Shown here: one piece after another, positions 1-9,219 of the stretch
Numbering within the stretch: the stretch's first letter is position 1
Layout: every line of letters begins with the position of its first letter
Assembly: GCF_023073715.1 (NCBI RefSeq)
Contig: NZ_JADPKA010000029.1
Location: 310,001-374,000, forward strand
DNA length: 64,000 nt
Reading direction: 5' to 3'
Source: Bradyrhizobium sp. 164
Lineage (GTDB): Bacteria; Pseudomonadota; Alphaproteobacteria; Rhizobiales; Xanthobacteraceae
The notes under the pieces: generated by a model
What the model saw: only the letters and a program-made list of their open reading frames with translations
Databases searched by the model: none
Told to the model about the DNA's origin: nothing
Made by a program: the position numbers and the translations under genes

Positions 1-394
1 CCGGGCCCATCGCGACCTCGACCCCGGCCGGAAGCTGGTCCTTCACCTGCTGGATGCGTTCGCCGACGAGCTGGCGGGCGAAGTAGATGTCAGTGCCGTC
101 CTTGAAGACGACCGTCACCTGGCTCAGGCCATAGCGCGACAGCGACCGGGTGTAATCCAGCTTCGGCAGGCCGCCCATCGCGGTCTCGACCGGGAAGGTG
201 ATGCGCTGCTCGGTCTCCAGCGGCGAATAGCCGGGCGCACGGGTGTTGATCTGGACCTGGACGTTGGTGATGTCAGGCACGGCATCGATCGGCAGGTGCT
301 GGAAATTCCAGACGCCGAAGGCGAGGGCGCCGAGCGCCAGCAGCAGAACCAGCCAGCGTTGATGAACTGAGGCGGCGATGAGACGCTCAATCAT
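1..394 (-). CDS. czcA: CzcA-type heavy-metal RND efflux transporter, N-terminal part only
   Basis: Inner-membrane proton-driven pump subunit of a CzcCBA-type divalent metal efflux system. Only the first ~131 residues lie in the window; the rest runs off the left edge. The start (ATG complement at 392-394) gives MIERLIAASV, a first membrane helix, then PIDAVPDITNVQVQI, the hallmark N-terminal motif of the heavy-metal (HME) RND family, and later FKDGTDIYFARQ. The start overlaps the stop of the adaptor gene by 8 bp, showing translational coupling in the czcCBA order. The metal-selecting residues lie outside the window, so Co/Zn/Cd/Ni preference cannot be judged. Confidence 0.9.
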   Translation of the reverse strand, partial: MIERLIAASVHQRWLVLLLALGALAFGVWNFQHLPIDAVPDITNVQVQINTRAPGYSPLETEQRITFPVETAMGGLPKLDYTRSLSRYGLSQVTVVFKDGTDIYFARQLVGERIQQVKDQLPAGVEVAMGP

Positions 395-1364
395 GCTCGG
401 CCTCACCCTTGCCCATCTCCGCCTTCACGACGAAGCTGTTCTCCGCGACGTAATGCTCGCCGGCCGCAAGGCCCGCCTTGATCTCGACATGGCGCGGATC
501 GGCATCCCCAAGCTCCACCGGCCGCGCCTCGATCTTGTCGCCGTCCTCGCGGACGAACACGATGGTCCGGTTCTCCAGCGTCTGGATCGCGCTGCGGCGC
601 ACCGCGACCGCGACGTTGCGCGCGGCGAGGATCAGCCGCGCCGTGACGAACAGGCCGGGACGCAGGCGCCCGTCCGAATTTGGCAGCACCACGCGGGCCA
701 GCGCGGTCTGGGTTTCGCTCGAGCCAATCGGCGCCATGTAGGAGATCATGCCCTTGATCTCGCCGCGGCCATCATCGGGATCGATCAGCACCTCGTCATT
801 GAGGCGGACGCGCCGCAGGTCCTGCCGGTAGATCGACAGGTCGACCCAGATGGTGGAGAGATCGGCGAGGACGAAGGCCGGCTTTTGTTCGGAGGCGTAT
901 TCGCCGAGCGAGATCTGCCGCTCGATGATGGTGCCGGCGATCGGTGCTTTCAGCTCGTAGACGGTGAGGCTCTGGTTGCTCTCGATCGCGGCGAGCAGAT
1001 CGTCCTTGGCGACCTTGTCGCCAATGCGCTTCAGGAGCGATTTGGCGATGCCTGGAAAGCGCGGCGTCACCTGCACCACGGCTTCCTGATTGGCGCGCAG
1101 GATGCCGTTGAAGGCGAGCGTGTCGGTCAGCGTCGCGCTCGCGGCCTCCGCCAGCACCACGCCGGCGGCGGCGAGCTTGACGTCGGAGATGCGGATGCGA
1201 TCGGCGCCGTGCTCGTCCTGCTCGACATGGTCGTTCGGTTTCTCCGGCTTCTTCTCCGCGGCATGCTCGGCTGGCGAGAGCCTGGCCGGCGCGAGCATGG
1301 AATAGGCGTAGGCGCCGAGCCCGGCGGCAACGAGGGCGACGACAAGGGTGGAGGACGTCTTCAT
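387..1364 (-). CDS. czcB: CzcB-type RND periplasmic adaptor (membrane fusion protein)
   Basis: Periplasmic adaptor linking the CzcA-type pump to the outer-membrane channel. It has 325 residues: an N-terminal hydrophobic anchor or signal (about 5-22), a charged His/Glu-rich linker (about 30-55), a lipoyl/barrel-sandwich half motif near YELKAPIAGTI (about 137-147), and a beta-barrel region with SYMAPIGSSETQTALAR. There is no long N-terminal His-rich metal-binding stretch as in classical CzcB. The start codon overlaps the czcC stop by 4 bp (ATGA type) and the stop overlaps czcA by 8 bp, so the three genes are one operon. Family assignment is firm; the exact metal is not. Confidence 0.9.
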   Translation of the reverse strand: MKTSSTLVVALVAAGLGAYAYSMLAPARLSPAEHAAEKKPEKPNDHVEQDEHGADRIRISDVKLAAAGVVLAEAASATLTDTLAFNGILRANQEAVVQVTPRFPGIAKSLLKRIGDKVAKDDLLAAIESNQSLTVYELKAPIAGTIIERQISLGEYASEQKPAFVLADLSTIWVDLSIYRQDLRRVRLNDEVLIDPDDGRGEIKGMISYMAPIGSSETQTALARVVLPNSDGRLRPGLFVTARLILAARNVAVAVRRSAIQTLENRTIVFVREDGDKIEARPVELGDADPRHVEIKAGLAAGEHYVAENSFVVKAEMGKGEAEHD

Positions 1365-2635
1365 CGTGCGCTCTCCCGCGCCAGCGTGAAGGGATTGCCG
1401 ACAAGGCCTTCGATGGTCGCAACGCCTGCATGGAAATTCTGCAGCGCCTCCTGCTCCCGCAGCCGCGCCTGGGCGACGCTCGCCTGGGCGTCCAGCACTT
1501 CGAGCAGTGTGAAGCGGCCCTGGGCGTAACCTTGCGAGATTGCTTCGGACGCTTCGACGGCCTTGGGGATCGCGGTCTCGCGCAGGACCGCAAGTTCGCG
1601 CAGCGAACCCTGGAGCGAATCATAGGCGCGGCCGGCGATCACGATCAGCATGTTGCGGTTGGCCTCGCGCTCGGCTTTGGTCTTGGCGAGGCTTTCCTGG
1701 GCGGAAAGGATGTTGCCTTGGTTCTGGTCGAACACGGGAATCGGCACCGAGACGGTGAAGCGCACGGCATCGTCATTGGTTTCGTTGTAATGGCGCCAGC
1801 CGGCTGCGATCCGCACGTCGGGATAGGGCTTGAGCCGTGCCAGCAACAGCTCGGCATTGCGCTGGGCATAGACGGCGGTCCAGCGCACCAGTTGCGGATT
1901 GGCATCGATGGCGGCGACCACCGACTGGAACGTCGGCGGCCGATCGGTGGTGTCGAGCCGGCCGGAGACCTCGCCGAATTTCGCGGCGGGATCTCCCATC
2001 AGCACCCCCAGCTCGCGCCGGGCGCTGGCCAGCGTCGCCTTGAAGCGCTCGCGGTCGGCTTTCACCAGGGCGGAGGCGACTTCGGCGCGGCCGGTCTCGG
2101 CGGGCGAGGAGGCGCCGGCCTCGACGCGGCGGCGCAGCAGCGGCGTCAGGCGGTCGATCGCGGCGATCTGCTCGTCGAGGATCTGGATGCGCCGCTGCGC
2201 GCCGAGCACGCTGAGGAAGGCGATCGCGGTCTCCGACAGCAGCTCCAGCCTGACGGCCTTGCGCTGGATCGCGGCGACCTCGATGCCGGCTGCGCCGGCG
2301 GCAATCCGCGCTTCCCGTTTGCCGAACAGCTCGAAAGCTTGGCTGATTTGGAGCGTAGTCTCGGCCGACCGCGTCCCGCGATATTTGCCAGAGCCGAGTG
2401 AATCGTCCTGCTCATAGGACAGCTCCGGATTGAGCAGCGCGCCCGCCTGGATGCGCTGGCCCGTGGCAATGCCAAGGTCGCGCTCAGCTGCCGTCAGGCG
2501 CGGGCTCGCCTCCAGCGCGCGCGACAGCGCGCTCCGCATCGTCAAAGTCTGGGCGTAAGCCGGTGCAAGCGCCAACCCGGCAATCAGACACGCCGCAGCG
2601 CACGCGAGGCGCGCGGCCATACCCCTGCAAAACAT
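1361..2635 (-). CDS. czcC: CzcC-type outer-membrane efflux protein (TolC family)
   Basis: Outer-membrane channel of the CzcCBA system, 424 residues, the usual OEP-family length. It starts with a clear signal peptide (hydrophobic about 8-25, ending at AYAQ) and has the two repeated alpha-helical OEP halves, including LTAAERDLGIATGQRI and QGYAQGRFTLLEVLDAQ, the latter typical of the second OEP repeat. It overlaps czcB by 4 bp. CusBA upstream has no C component of its own, so this channel could serve both pumps; that is inference. Confidence 0.9.
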   Translation of the reverse strand: MFCRGMAARLACAAACLIAGLALAPAYAQTLTMRSALSRALEASPRLTAAERDLGIATGQRIQAGALLNPELSYEQDDSLGSGKYRGTRSAETTLQISQAFELFGKREARIAAGAAGIEVAAIQRKAVRLELLSETAIAFLSVLGAQRRIQILDEQIAAIDRLTPLLRRRVEAGASSPAETGRAEVASALVKADRERFKATLASARRELGVLMGDPAAKFGEVSGRLDTTDRPPTFQSVVAAIDANPQLVRWTAVYAQRNAELLLARLKPYPDVRIAAGWRHYNETNDDAVRFTVSVPIPVFDQNQGNILSAQESLAKTKAEREANRNMLIVIAGRAYDSLQGSLRELAVLRETAIPKAVEASEAISQGYAQGRFTLLEVLDAQASVAQARLREQEALQNFHAGVATIEGLVGNPFTLARESAR

Positions 2636-2689
2636 GAAGCCGACCTGTGAAGGATGAACCTAATGGGCGCGGGCGCCCGACCAATCCGT

Positions 2690-3064
2690 TCAGGCAATGT
2701 GTTTGGGAGGCGGCGAGTCGGTATCGGGAATAATTCCGGCGAGCCGGGGTCCACGCTGCGGGCGCGATGCAGACGCGAGCGCGACGGATGCGGCGGATAG
2801 CGCCGGCTGCGCCACCGTCACCGAGAAGCAGCCGTGGCAATGGTGTCCGCCGATCACCTTGTGGTCGCCGTGGCCTGCGGTGCCATCGAGAATCGAAGCG
2901 ATGTCCGAGCCGCCGGACGGGCTGGTCACATTGATGTCATGAGTGCCGTGGAGCGCGCCGGACAGCAGGTACATGACCGTGACAAACACAGCCACGAGCC
3001 CACGCCAATTGCGCGTGTGCCTGAGTCTGAGGGGCCGGCGGTTCAAGACCACGAATTTACTCAT
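2690..3064 (-). CDS. Small His/Cys-rich membrane or secreted protein of the metal-efflux cluster
   Basis: 124 residues. An N-terminal hydrophobic segment (about 22-40) follows a positively charged start, suggesting a signal peptide or single anchor. The middle carries a potential metal site: HGDHKVIGGHHCHGCF (about 66-81), with several His and two Cys. It lies 54 bp upstream of czcC in the same direction and 136 bp downstream of cusA, so it probably travels with the czc genes as a metal-binding accessory protein. I do not recognise a named family; the metal role is inferred from composition and context. Confidence 0.65.
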   Translation of the reverse strand: MSKFVVLNRRPLRLRHTRNWRGLVAVFVTVMYLLSGALHGTHDINVTSPSGGSDIASILDGTAGHGDHKVIGGHHCHGCFSVTVAQPALSAASVALASASRPQRGPRLAGIIPDTDSPPPKHIA

Positions 3065-3200
3065 CCTGTCGATCAGGCTGGCCTACCACAGCGATGGGAA
3101 CAGTGTCGACCCGCAACAATGTTCCGTATGGGAACTCAACGTCGCAGCCGCACAGGCACTCGCGCGGCTGCGACCATTCGCATCGTCGACGGCTACGGCT

Positions 3201-6200
3201 TCATTCAGCGGCCTCCGCAATGTGGACAGGCATGACGGCGTCCCCGGCCGAATCCAGTCCAAGACCCTTCACCAGGGCGAAGATCGCGGGGATCACGATC
3301 AGCGTCAGCAGGGCGGACGAGATCATGCCGCCGATCATGGGCACGGCGATGCGCTGCATGATCTCCGAGCCGGTGCCGGTGCTCCACATGATCGGCAGCA
3401 GGCCGGCCATGATCGCGACCACCGTCATCATCTTCGGGCGGACGCGCTCAACGGCGCCCTCCATGATGGCGGCGTAGAGATCCGCGCGCGTCAGCATGCG
3501 GTCCGCGAGCGCGCAGCGCGCTTTGGTCGCCGCGAGCGCGTGGTTGAGATAGATCAGCATTACGACGCCGGTTTCGGCTGCCACGCCCGCCAGCGCGATG
3601 AAGCCGACGGCGACCGCGACCGATAGGTTGAAGCCGAGCCACCACATCAGCCAGAGGCCGCCGACCAGGGCGAAGGGCAGCGAGAGCATGACGATCATGG
3701 TGTCGGTGACCGAGCGGAAGTTGAGATAGAGCAGCAGGAAGATGATCAGCAGCGTCACCGGCACCACGATCTTGAGCCGCGCGGTGGCGCGTTCGAGATA
3801 TTCGAACTGCCCGCTCCAAACCAGATAATAGCCGGGCGGGAATTCGATGCTTGCCTGCACGGCGTGCCGGGCATCGGCGACATAGCCGCCGAGATCGCGG
3901 TCGCGAATGTCGACGTAAATATAGGTCGCAAGCTGGCCGTTTTCGGTTCGGATCGAGGTCGGCCCGCGTGCCGGCGTTACGCTCGCGACCTCACCGAGAG
4001 GGACGGCGCCGCCTGATGGCATCGGCACCAGGATGTCGCTGCTGATCGCCTTCGGATTGTCGCGCAGGTCGCGCGGGTAGCGCATATTGACCGTGAAGCG
4101 CTGACGCCCCTCCACCGTCGTCGTCACGGTCTGGCCCCCGAGTGCGGTCGCGATCGTGTCCTGCACGTCCTGCACCATGATGCCGTAGCGCGACAGCGCC
4201 TCGCGGTTCGGCGTGATCTCGAGGTAGTAACCACCGAGGCCGCGCTCGGCATAGGCCGACGAGGTGCCGGGGACCGCCTTGAGCACCTGCTCGACCTGCT
4301 TTGCAAGCTTGTCGATGCCGGCGAGATCGGTGCCGATGACCTTGACGCCGACGGGCGTTCGGATGCCGGTCGAGAGCATGTCGATGCGGGCCTTGATCGG
4401 CATGGTCCAGGCGTTGGAGACGCCAGGAAACTGCAAGGCCTTGTCCATCTCGGCGACCAGACTGTCGACAGTCACGCCCGCGCGCCACTCAGCCTTCGGC
4501 TTCAGGTTGACGATGGTCTCGAACATTTCCGGTGGGGCAGGGTCGGTTGCAGTCGCCGCGCGCCCAGCCTTGCCGTAGACCGAGGCAACCTCTGGAAACG
4601 AGCGGATGATGCGGTCCTGTATCTGCATCAGCTCGGTGGCCTTGGTCACGGAAATGCCGGGTAGCGTCGTCGGCATGTAGAGCAGGGTGCCTTCGTTGAG
4701 GTTGGGCATGAACTCGGTACCGAGCCGCCCGGCCGGCCAGACCGACACCGCGAGCACGCCGAGCGCGAGCAGGATCACGGGGATCTTGGCGCGCAGCACA
4801 CCTGAGATCACCGGGCGGTAAATCCAGATCAGGAAGCGGTTGATCGGATTCTTGTGCTCCGGAATGATCTTGCCGCGGACGAAGATCACCATCAGCGCCG
4901 GGACCAATGTCACCGAGAGCAGCGCCGCCGCGGCCATCGCAAAGGTCTTGGTGAAGGCGAGCGGGCTGAACAGCCGTCCCTCTTGCGATTCCAGCGTGAA
5001 GATCGGCATGAACGACACGGTGATGATCAGGAGACTGAAGAACAGGGCGGGCCCGACTTCCACCGCAGCGTCGATCAGGATCGCGAGCCGCGAGCGCCCG
5101 GGCTCGGCGCGTTCGAGATGCTTGTGGGCGTTCTCGATCATGACGATGGCGGCATCGATCATGGCACCGATTGCGATCGCAATTCCGCCGAGACTCATGA
5201 TGTTGGAGCCGATCCCGAGCAGTTTCATGGCACCAAAAGCCATCAGAACGCCCACGGGAAGCATCAGGACCGCGACCAGTGCGCTGCGGACATGCAACAG
5301 GAACACGATGCAGACGAGGGCGACGACGATGCTCTCCTCGATCAGCGTATGCCTCAGCGTATCGATCGCGGCGTAGATCAGGTTCGAGCGGTCGTAGACC
5401 GGAACGATCTCGACCGATTTCGGCAGGCTGGTTGCGATCTCCCTGAAGCGCTTCTTGACGTTCTCGATCACGTCGAGCGCGTTCACGCCAAAACGCTGGA
5501 GCACGATGCCGCTCGCAACCTCGCCCTCGCCATTGAACTCGGCGATGCCGCGCCGCTCGTCGGGACCGAGCTCGACGCGGGCGACGTCGCGGAGCTTGAC
5601 CGGTGTGCCGTTGTCGGCCTTCAGCACGATGTCGCCGAGATCCTCGATGCCCCTAAGATAGCCCTTGCCCCGGATGACATATTCGAACTCGGACAGCTCG
5701 ACGGTGCGGCCGCCGACATCGGCATTGCTGGCGCGGATCGCCTCGCGCATCTTCTGCATGGTGATGCCGAGGTCGCGCATGCGCTGCGGATCGAGGATGA
5801 CGTTGTACTGCTTGACGAAGCCGCCGACGCCGGCGACCTCCGCGACGCCTTCGGCCCTGGCCAGGGCGAATTTCAGGTTCCAGTCCTGGATGGTCCTGGT
5901 CTCCGCGAGGTTCAGCTCTTTCGACATCACGGCGTATTGGTAGACCCAGCCGACGCCGGTAGCGTCCGGGCCGACCGTCGGCGCCACGCCGGCCGGCAGC
6001 CGCGATGCCGCCCCGTTGAGGAATTCGAGCACGCGCGAGCGCGCCCAGTAGATGTCGGTGCCGTCCTCGAAGATGACATAGACGAAGGAGACGCCGAAAA
6101 AGGAGAATCCGCGCACCACCTTCGATTTCGGCACCGTCAGCATCGCCGTGGCGAGGGGATAGGTGACCTGGTCCTCGATCACCTGCGGCGCCTGTCCCTG

Positions 6201-6359
6201 ATATTCGGTGTAGACGATGACCTGGGTGTCGGAGAGATCGGGAATGGCGTCGAGCGGCAGATGAACGAGGGCATAGAGGCCCGCGGCGGCGGCAAAGCCA
6301 GCGCCGAACAGCACCAGCAGCAGGTTGCGTGCCGACCATGCGATGAGGCGCGCGATCAT
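3201..6359 (-). CDS. cusA: CusA-type Cu(I)/Ag(I) RND efflux transporter
   Basis: Inner-membrane proton-driven pump of 1052 residues, normal HME-RND length. It opens with LPLDAIPDLSDTQVIVYTEY (about 34-53) and carries GFSFFGVSFVYVIFEDGTD (about 84-102), typical of the CusA branch. The methionine triad known in E. coli CusA (M573, M623, M672) is matched by M562 (LLYMPTTLPG), M612 (PPEMFETI) and M661 (RIDMLSTGI), a constant offset of 11, which supports monovalent Cu/Ag transport. The proton-relay helix shows GAMIDAAIVMIEN (about 398-410). It overlaps cusB by 4 bp. Confidence 0.95.
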   Translation of the reverse strand: MIARLIAWSARNLLLVLFGAGFAAAAGLYALVHLPLDAIPDLSDTQVIVYTEYQGQAPQVIEDQVTYPLATAMLTVPKSKVVRGFSFFGVSFVYVIFEDGTDIYWARSRVLEFLNGAASRLPAGVAPTVGPDATGVGWVYQYAVMSKELNLAETRTIQDWNLKFALARAEGVAEVAGVGGFVKQYNVILDPQRMRDLGITMQKMREAIRASNADVGGRTVELSEFEYVIRGKGYLRGIEDLGDIVLKADNGTPVKLRDVARVELGPDERRGIAEFNGEGEVASGIVLQRFGVNALDVIENVKKRFREIATSLPKSVEIVPVYDRSNLIYAAIDTLRHTLIEESIVVALVCIVFLLHVRSALVAVLMLPVGVLMAFGAMKLLGIGSNIMSLGGIAIAIGAMIDAAIVMIENAHKHLERAEPGRSRLAILIDAAVEVGPALFFSLLIITVSFMPIFTLESQEGRLFSPLAFTKTFAMAAAALLSVTLVPALMVIFVRGKIIPEHKNPINRFLIWIYRPVISGVLRAKIPVILLALGVLAVSVWPAGRLGTEFMPNLNEGTLLYMPTTLPGISVTKATELMQIQDRIIRSFPEVASVYGKAGRAATATDPAPPEMFETIVNLKPKAEWRAGVTVDSLVAEMDKALQFPGVSNAWTMPIKARIDMLSTGIRTPVGVKVIGTDLAGIDKLAKQVEQVLKAVPGTSSAYAERGLGGYYLEITPNREALSRYGIMVQDVQDTIATALGGQTVTTTVEGRQRFTVNMRYPRDLRDNPKAISSDILVPMPSGGAVPLGEVASVTPARGPTSIRTENGQLATYIYVDIRDRDLGGYVADARHAVQASIEFPPGYYLVWSGQFEYLERATARLKIVVPVTLLIIFLLLYLNFRSVTDTMIVMLSLPFALVGGLWLMWWLGFNLSVAVAVGFIALAGVAAETGVVMLIYLNHALAATKARCALADRMLTRADLYAAIMEGAVERVRPKMMTVVAIMAGLLPIMWSTGTGSEIMQRIAVPMIGGMISSALLTLIVIPAIFALVKGLGLDSAGDAVMPVHIAEAAE

Positions 6360-7795
6360 GGCCTGGCTCCCATCGCCTTGTCGCCGGCTTGCGCCGTGCC
6401 GGCTTCGGTGAAGCCTTTCAGCGCGGCCTTCAGATTGCTCTCGGCATCGATCAGGAAGTTGGCGGAGGTGACGACGGCGTCGCCCTCGGCAAGGCCGTCG
6501 CGGATTTCGACATAGCCGTCGCCGCGCCGTCCGGGCTTGACCTCGCGCGGCTCGAATCGGCCCTGGCCCTTGTCGACCAGCACGGCCTGTCGGCTGCCGG
6601 TGTCCAGCAGCGCGCTCTCGGCGACGCTGAGCACCGGCACCGGTGTGCCGGTGTCGATCTCGGCGTCGACATACATGTCGGGAAGCAAAGCGAGATCGGC
6701 ATTCGCCAGCTCAATTCGCACTCGCGCCGTGCGCGTCTCCTTGTTCACCTGCGGATAGATCACGCTGATCAGGCCCTTGAAGTCCCGCCCGGGATGGCTG
6801 CGGGCCCGCACCGTCACGGGCTGGCCGACCGCGACATTGCCGAGATCGCGTTCGGCCACATCGACGGTCGCCCAGACCTGCGAGATGTCGGCGATGCGGA
6901 ACAGCACGTCCCCGGGCTGGGCACGCATGCCCTCGATGGCGTTGCGCTGAAGCACGATGCCATCGCGCGGCGACGACCACTGAATGGTGATCGGCAGGGC
7001 GTGGCTCTTCTCCATTTCGACGATGACGGGTTCGGGGACGTCGAGATTGATCAGGCGCTGCCGGGAGCCGCGGCCATAGGGCTCGATGCCCCCCGTCGTC
7101 TTCGAGGTGATCGTCGCGAGATATTCGGCGGCTGCCGACGCGACGGCGGAGCTGTAGATCTCCATCAGCGGCTGGCCTTTGGTGACGCGGCTGCCCGTGG
7201 TGACGTCGGCCACCTTCTGCACAAAACTGTCAGCGCGCATCGCGACCAGCGAGACCCGGCGTTCATCGAGCTGGATCGTGCCGGGCGCGCGCAGCAGCAT
7301 TCTGATCCGGCGCAGTTCGGCCGGTTCGGATTTGACGCCGCTACGCTGAATCTTGCCGGGCGACAGTTTCACCGAACCGTCGTCGCTGTCCTCGCCTTCG
7401 TAGACGGGAATGTAATCCATCCCCATCGAGTCCTTCTTCGGCACCAGCGAGGTGTCTGGCAGGCCCATCGGGTTGCGGTAATATTTGATCTTGCGATCGC
7501 CCTTGGCGTCAGCCGTTACGACCCTGGGCGATTCGTCCGGCTCGTCGAAGCTGATGTCCTCGTTCGCCCGCACGGCGCGATAGTCGCGGCCGTCGGCCGT
7601 CTTCTTCGGGGTGAGCGAGTAGAACGGCCTGCCGTCCGGATCCCGGAAATAGATCGGTGCGCCCGTGTCCGCCTGCGCGGCGAAGGTCAGCGAGCTTGAC
7701 CCCGACTGAGGCTGCATGGCGCGGCCGCCAATCAGCGCGACAGCGGCCGCCGCGAAAATCGCAGCGGCACTGCCTGTAACGGCGAGGCGGGTCAT
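6356..7795 (-). CDS. cusB: CusB-type RND periplasmic adaptor with two degenerate heavy-metal-binding modules
   Basis: Periplasmic adaptor for CusA, 479 residues. An N-terminal signal or anchor (about 5-24) is followed by two copies of a heavy-metal-binding-domain-like unit: IYFRDPDGRPFYSLTPKK (about 48-65) and KYYRNPMGLPDTSLVPKK (about 104-121). In the canonical YxCPMHP module these carry Cys and Met; here the Cys are absent, the second copy keeps Met and SMGMDYIP, and the first has lost both. The core adaptor follows with a barrel-sandwich (TKGQPLMEIYSSAV) and DIYPQVNKETRTARVR-like barrel strands. The start overlaps the FixH-like gene by 4 bp, and the stop overlaps cusA by 4 bp. Confidence 0.92.
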   Translation of the reverse strand: MTRLAVTGSAAAIFAAAAVALIGGRAMQPQSGSSSLTFAAQADTGAPIYFRDPDGRPFYSLTPKKTADGRDYRAVRANEDISFDEPDESPRVVTADAKGDRKIKYYRNPMGLPDTSLVPKKDSMGMDYIPVYEGEDSDDGSVKLSPGKIQRSGVKSEPAELRRIRMLLRAPGTIQLDERRVSLVAMRADSFVQKVADVTTGSRVTKGQPLMEIYSSAVASAAAEYLATITSKTTGGIEPYGRGSRQRLINLDVPEPVIVEMEKSHALPITIQWSSPRDGIVLQRNAIEGMRAQPGDVLFRIADISQVWATVDVAERDLGNVAVGQPVTVRARSHPGRDFKGLISVIYPQVNKETRTARVRIELANADLALLPDMYVDAEIDTGTPVPVLSVAESALLDTGSRQAVLVDKGQGRFEPREVKPGRRGDGYVEIRDGLAEGDAVVTSANFLIDAESNLKAALKGFTEAGTAQAGDKAMGARP

Positions 7796-8190
7796 TTCTC
7801 GGCCGTGACGACGAGCTTGTTTTCGACCGTGCCAGTCTCGCCCTGCACCTTGGCGCCCAGTGAGAGCTGCCAGCGTCCGGCCATGCTGAAATTGGCCTTG
7901 AAGCGATAGGTCCCGGGTTCGGTGCCCGGCAGCGGCGTGAGCTTGGTGACCATCTCCTGCATGCCGTCAGGCGCCATGTCGAGCCGAGTGGCGAAGATCA
8001 CCGCATCGGGTATCGCCTTGCCGCTGGTCTTGTCGACCAGCCGCACGGTTACGATGCGATCGGCCCCCGTCTTGATGGTCGGTTGAACTAGTTGGAATTC
8101 GTAGTTCTTGATCTCGGCCTGAGCGCTCCCCGTGAGCACAGCACCGATCAGCGCGGCCAGAGCGGTGCGCGCGAGCTTGGTCGTCGTCAT
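7792..8190 (-). CDS. FixH/YtkA-like secreted protein
   Basis: 132 residues with a signal peptide (hydrophobic about 8-25, cleavage near SAQAE). The mature part resembles the FixH/YtkA-like beta-sandwich: VTVRLVDKTSGKAIPDA and PGTYRFKANFSMAGRWQLSL. This fold is common in Cu-handling and cytochrome-oxidase clusters. It is the first gene of a tightly overlapping unit with cusB (4 bp) and cusA, so it probably acts in periplasmic copper handling. The family call is by pattern; the biochemical function is inferred from context. Confidence 0.75.
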   Translation of the reverse strand: MTTTKLARTALAALIGAVLTGSAQAEIKNYEFQLVQPTIKTGADRIVTVRLVDKTSGKAIPDAVIFATRLDMAPDGMQEMVTKLTPLPGTEPGTYRFKANFSMAGRWQLSLGAKVQGETGTVENKLVVTAEK

Positions 8191-8274
8191 GATTTATAGT
8201 TCCTCGATGGGTCTGATGGAGCCGCCGGAGCTGCACGCGGCGAGCCGGGATGCAGCCAATCGGCAGGCAATGGC

Positions 8275-8298
8275 GTGCGCGCCGATGTCGGCGCGCAC
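8275..8298. other. Perfect 11-bp palindromic stem-loop
   Basis: The stem gtgcgcgccga is followed by a 2-nt turn and its exact complement. It lies in the 132-bp spacer between the Cys-rich gene (ends 8323) and the FixH-like gene (starts 8190). There is no U-tract, so it is not a standard terminator. It may be an mRNA processing or partial attenuation structure, or simply a GC-rich palindrome. Confidence 0.4.
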
Positions 8299-8322
8299 GA
8301 TCATCAGGCGCGTCAGCGCCAA

Positions 8323-8697
8323 TCAGGCCCGGGTTCGAGGAGGATGGTCGGGTGGCTTGGCGGCGAGCCCGTCGCGCAGGCGGTCATTGCGCGGCGCGAG
8401 CGCGCTCCTCTGCGGCTGCCGCTCGATCATCGTGCTCGCTCCGAACGGAGCGGAGAGCGACAGGCTCAGCATGCACAATGCGACGAACGGACAGGAACCG
8501 CAGGCCTTGCTCTTGGTCTGATCCGGGCAGCAGGGCATGTCTTCGGACATGCCTTGCGTGTCGTCTGACATTGCGGGCATGCTGGCAACAGCACCGGATA
8601 CCGGCATGGCGGATGCAGGCGTCGCCAGCGGCGCGAGCAGGAGCCCGGCTGCCACCAGCAGCATCACCACAGCGTTGGCGAACGGTCTCACGGACAT
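8323..8697 (-). CDS. Small Cys-rich secreted protein heading the cus cluster
   Basis: 124 residues, signal peptide (about 8-30, ending near ASAMP). The mature region contains CCPDQTKSKACGSCPFVALC (about 56-75), a six-Cys cluster, flanked by Met-rich SMPAMSDDTQGMSEDMP. Cys- and Met-rich secreted proteins of this kind frequently sit with copper efflux genes. It is the most upstream gene of the minus-strand cus/czc unit, so the promoter should lie just upstream of 8697. No precise family name is offered. Confidence 0.65.
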   Translation of the reverse strand: MSVRPFANAVVMLLVAAGLLLAPLATPASAMPVSGAVASMPAMSDDTQGMSEDMPCCPDQTKSKACGSCPFVALCMLSLSLSAPFGASTMIERQPQRSALAPRNDRLRDGLAAKPPDHPPRTRA

Positions 8698-9219
8698 GCC
8701 TCATTGTCGCACGGCGGAGCGGAACCTGCAAACCGGCCGGGCATCACGACTTGGCCATTCGTTTGCGTGCCTTGTGCAAAGGAGCCTCCGGCAATCGGGC
8801 GTTAACCAGCGCGGAGGCCCCGTTACCGCGACGAGATCGTTCGGCAGATCGCAAGAAGTCGCGGCTCGACCGTGATGGTGGAAACGGGGATGGCCTTTTC
8901 CCGGAATGCGCATTTGCCTGATACAGCCAGGCTGTTCTGCGGTCCACGCGGCGCTCCCGATCCGGAAGGTTCCGCCGACCGCATTTCATCATCTGCCCTC
9001 GGCGTCGTTAACCCAGCAAGAGACCTCAAAGCCGGCCCTAAGCGCAAAGGCCCCAGCCCGGGACTGACCGGCTGGGGCCTCATGTGCTCACAATCTTCAT
9101 CCTTGGGACTCGCGCAGACAATGCGCATCTCGCCGATCCGTTCCATGGCAGATGACAAATTTGGAACGTTCCTCATTCCTTGTGATTACCGAGCAGAGGT
9201 ATCTGAGGAGGAAGGGACC
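8698..9219. other. Intergenic region between the cus cluster and the micropeptide gene
   Basis: No convincing gene is visible. It should contain the divergent promoters for the minus-strand cus genes and the plus-strand 9220 micropeptide. Its only clear structure is the hairpin at 9048-9080, listed separately. Confidence 0.4.
9048..9080. terminator. Strong 11-bp hairpin, possible terminator or regulatory structure
   Basis: aggccccagcc and ggctggggcct are perfect complements separated by 11 nt. There is no long T-run on either side, so an intrinsic-terminator function is uncertain. It may be a palindromic repeat element. Confidence 0.4.

Noticed and set aside
4854..6515. 553-codon plus-strand frame antisense to cusA/cusB
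   Set aside because: A GC-rich shadow of the cus genes, with His/Asp/Arg-rich composition typical of antisense frames.
8872..9219. Long open frame upstream of the micropeptide
   Set aside because: No ribosome site or recognisable protein; it is only the extension of the 9220 frame.
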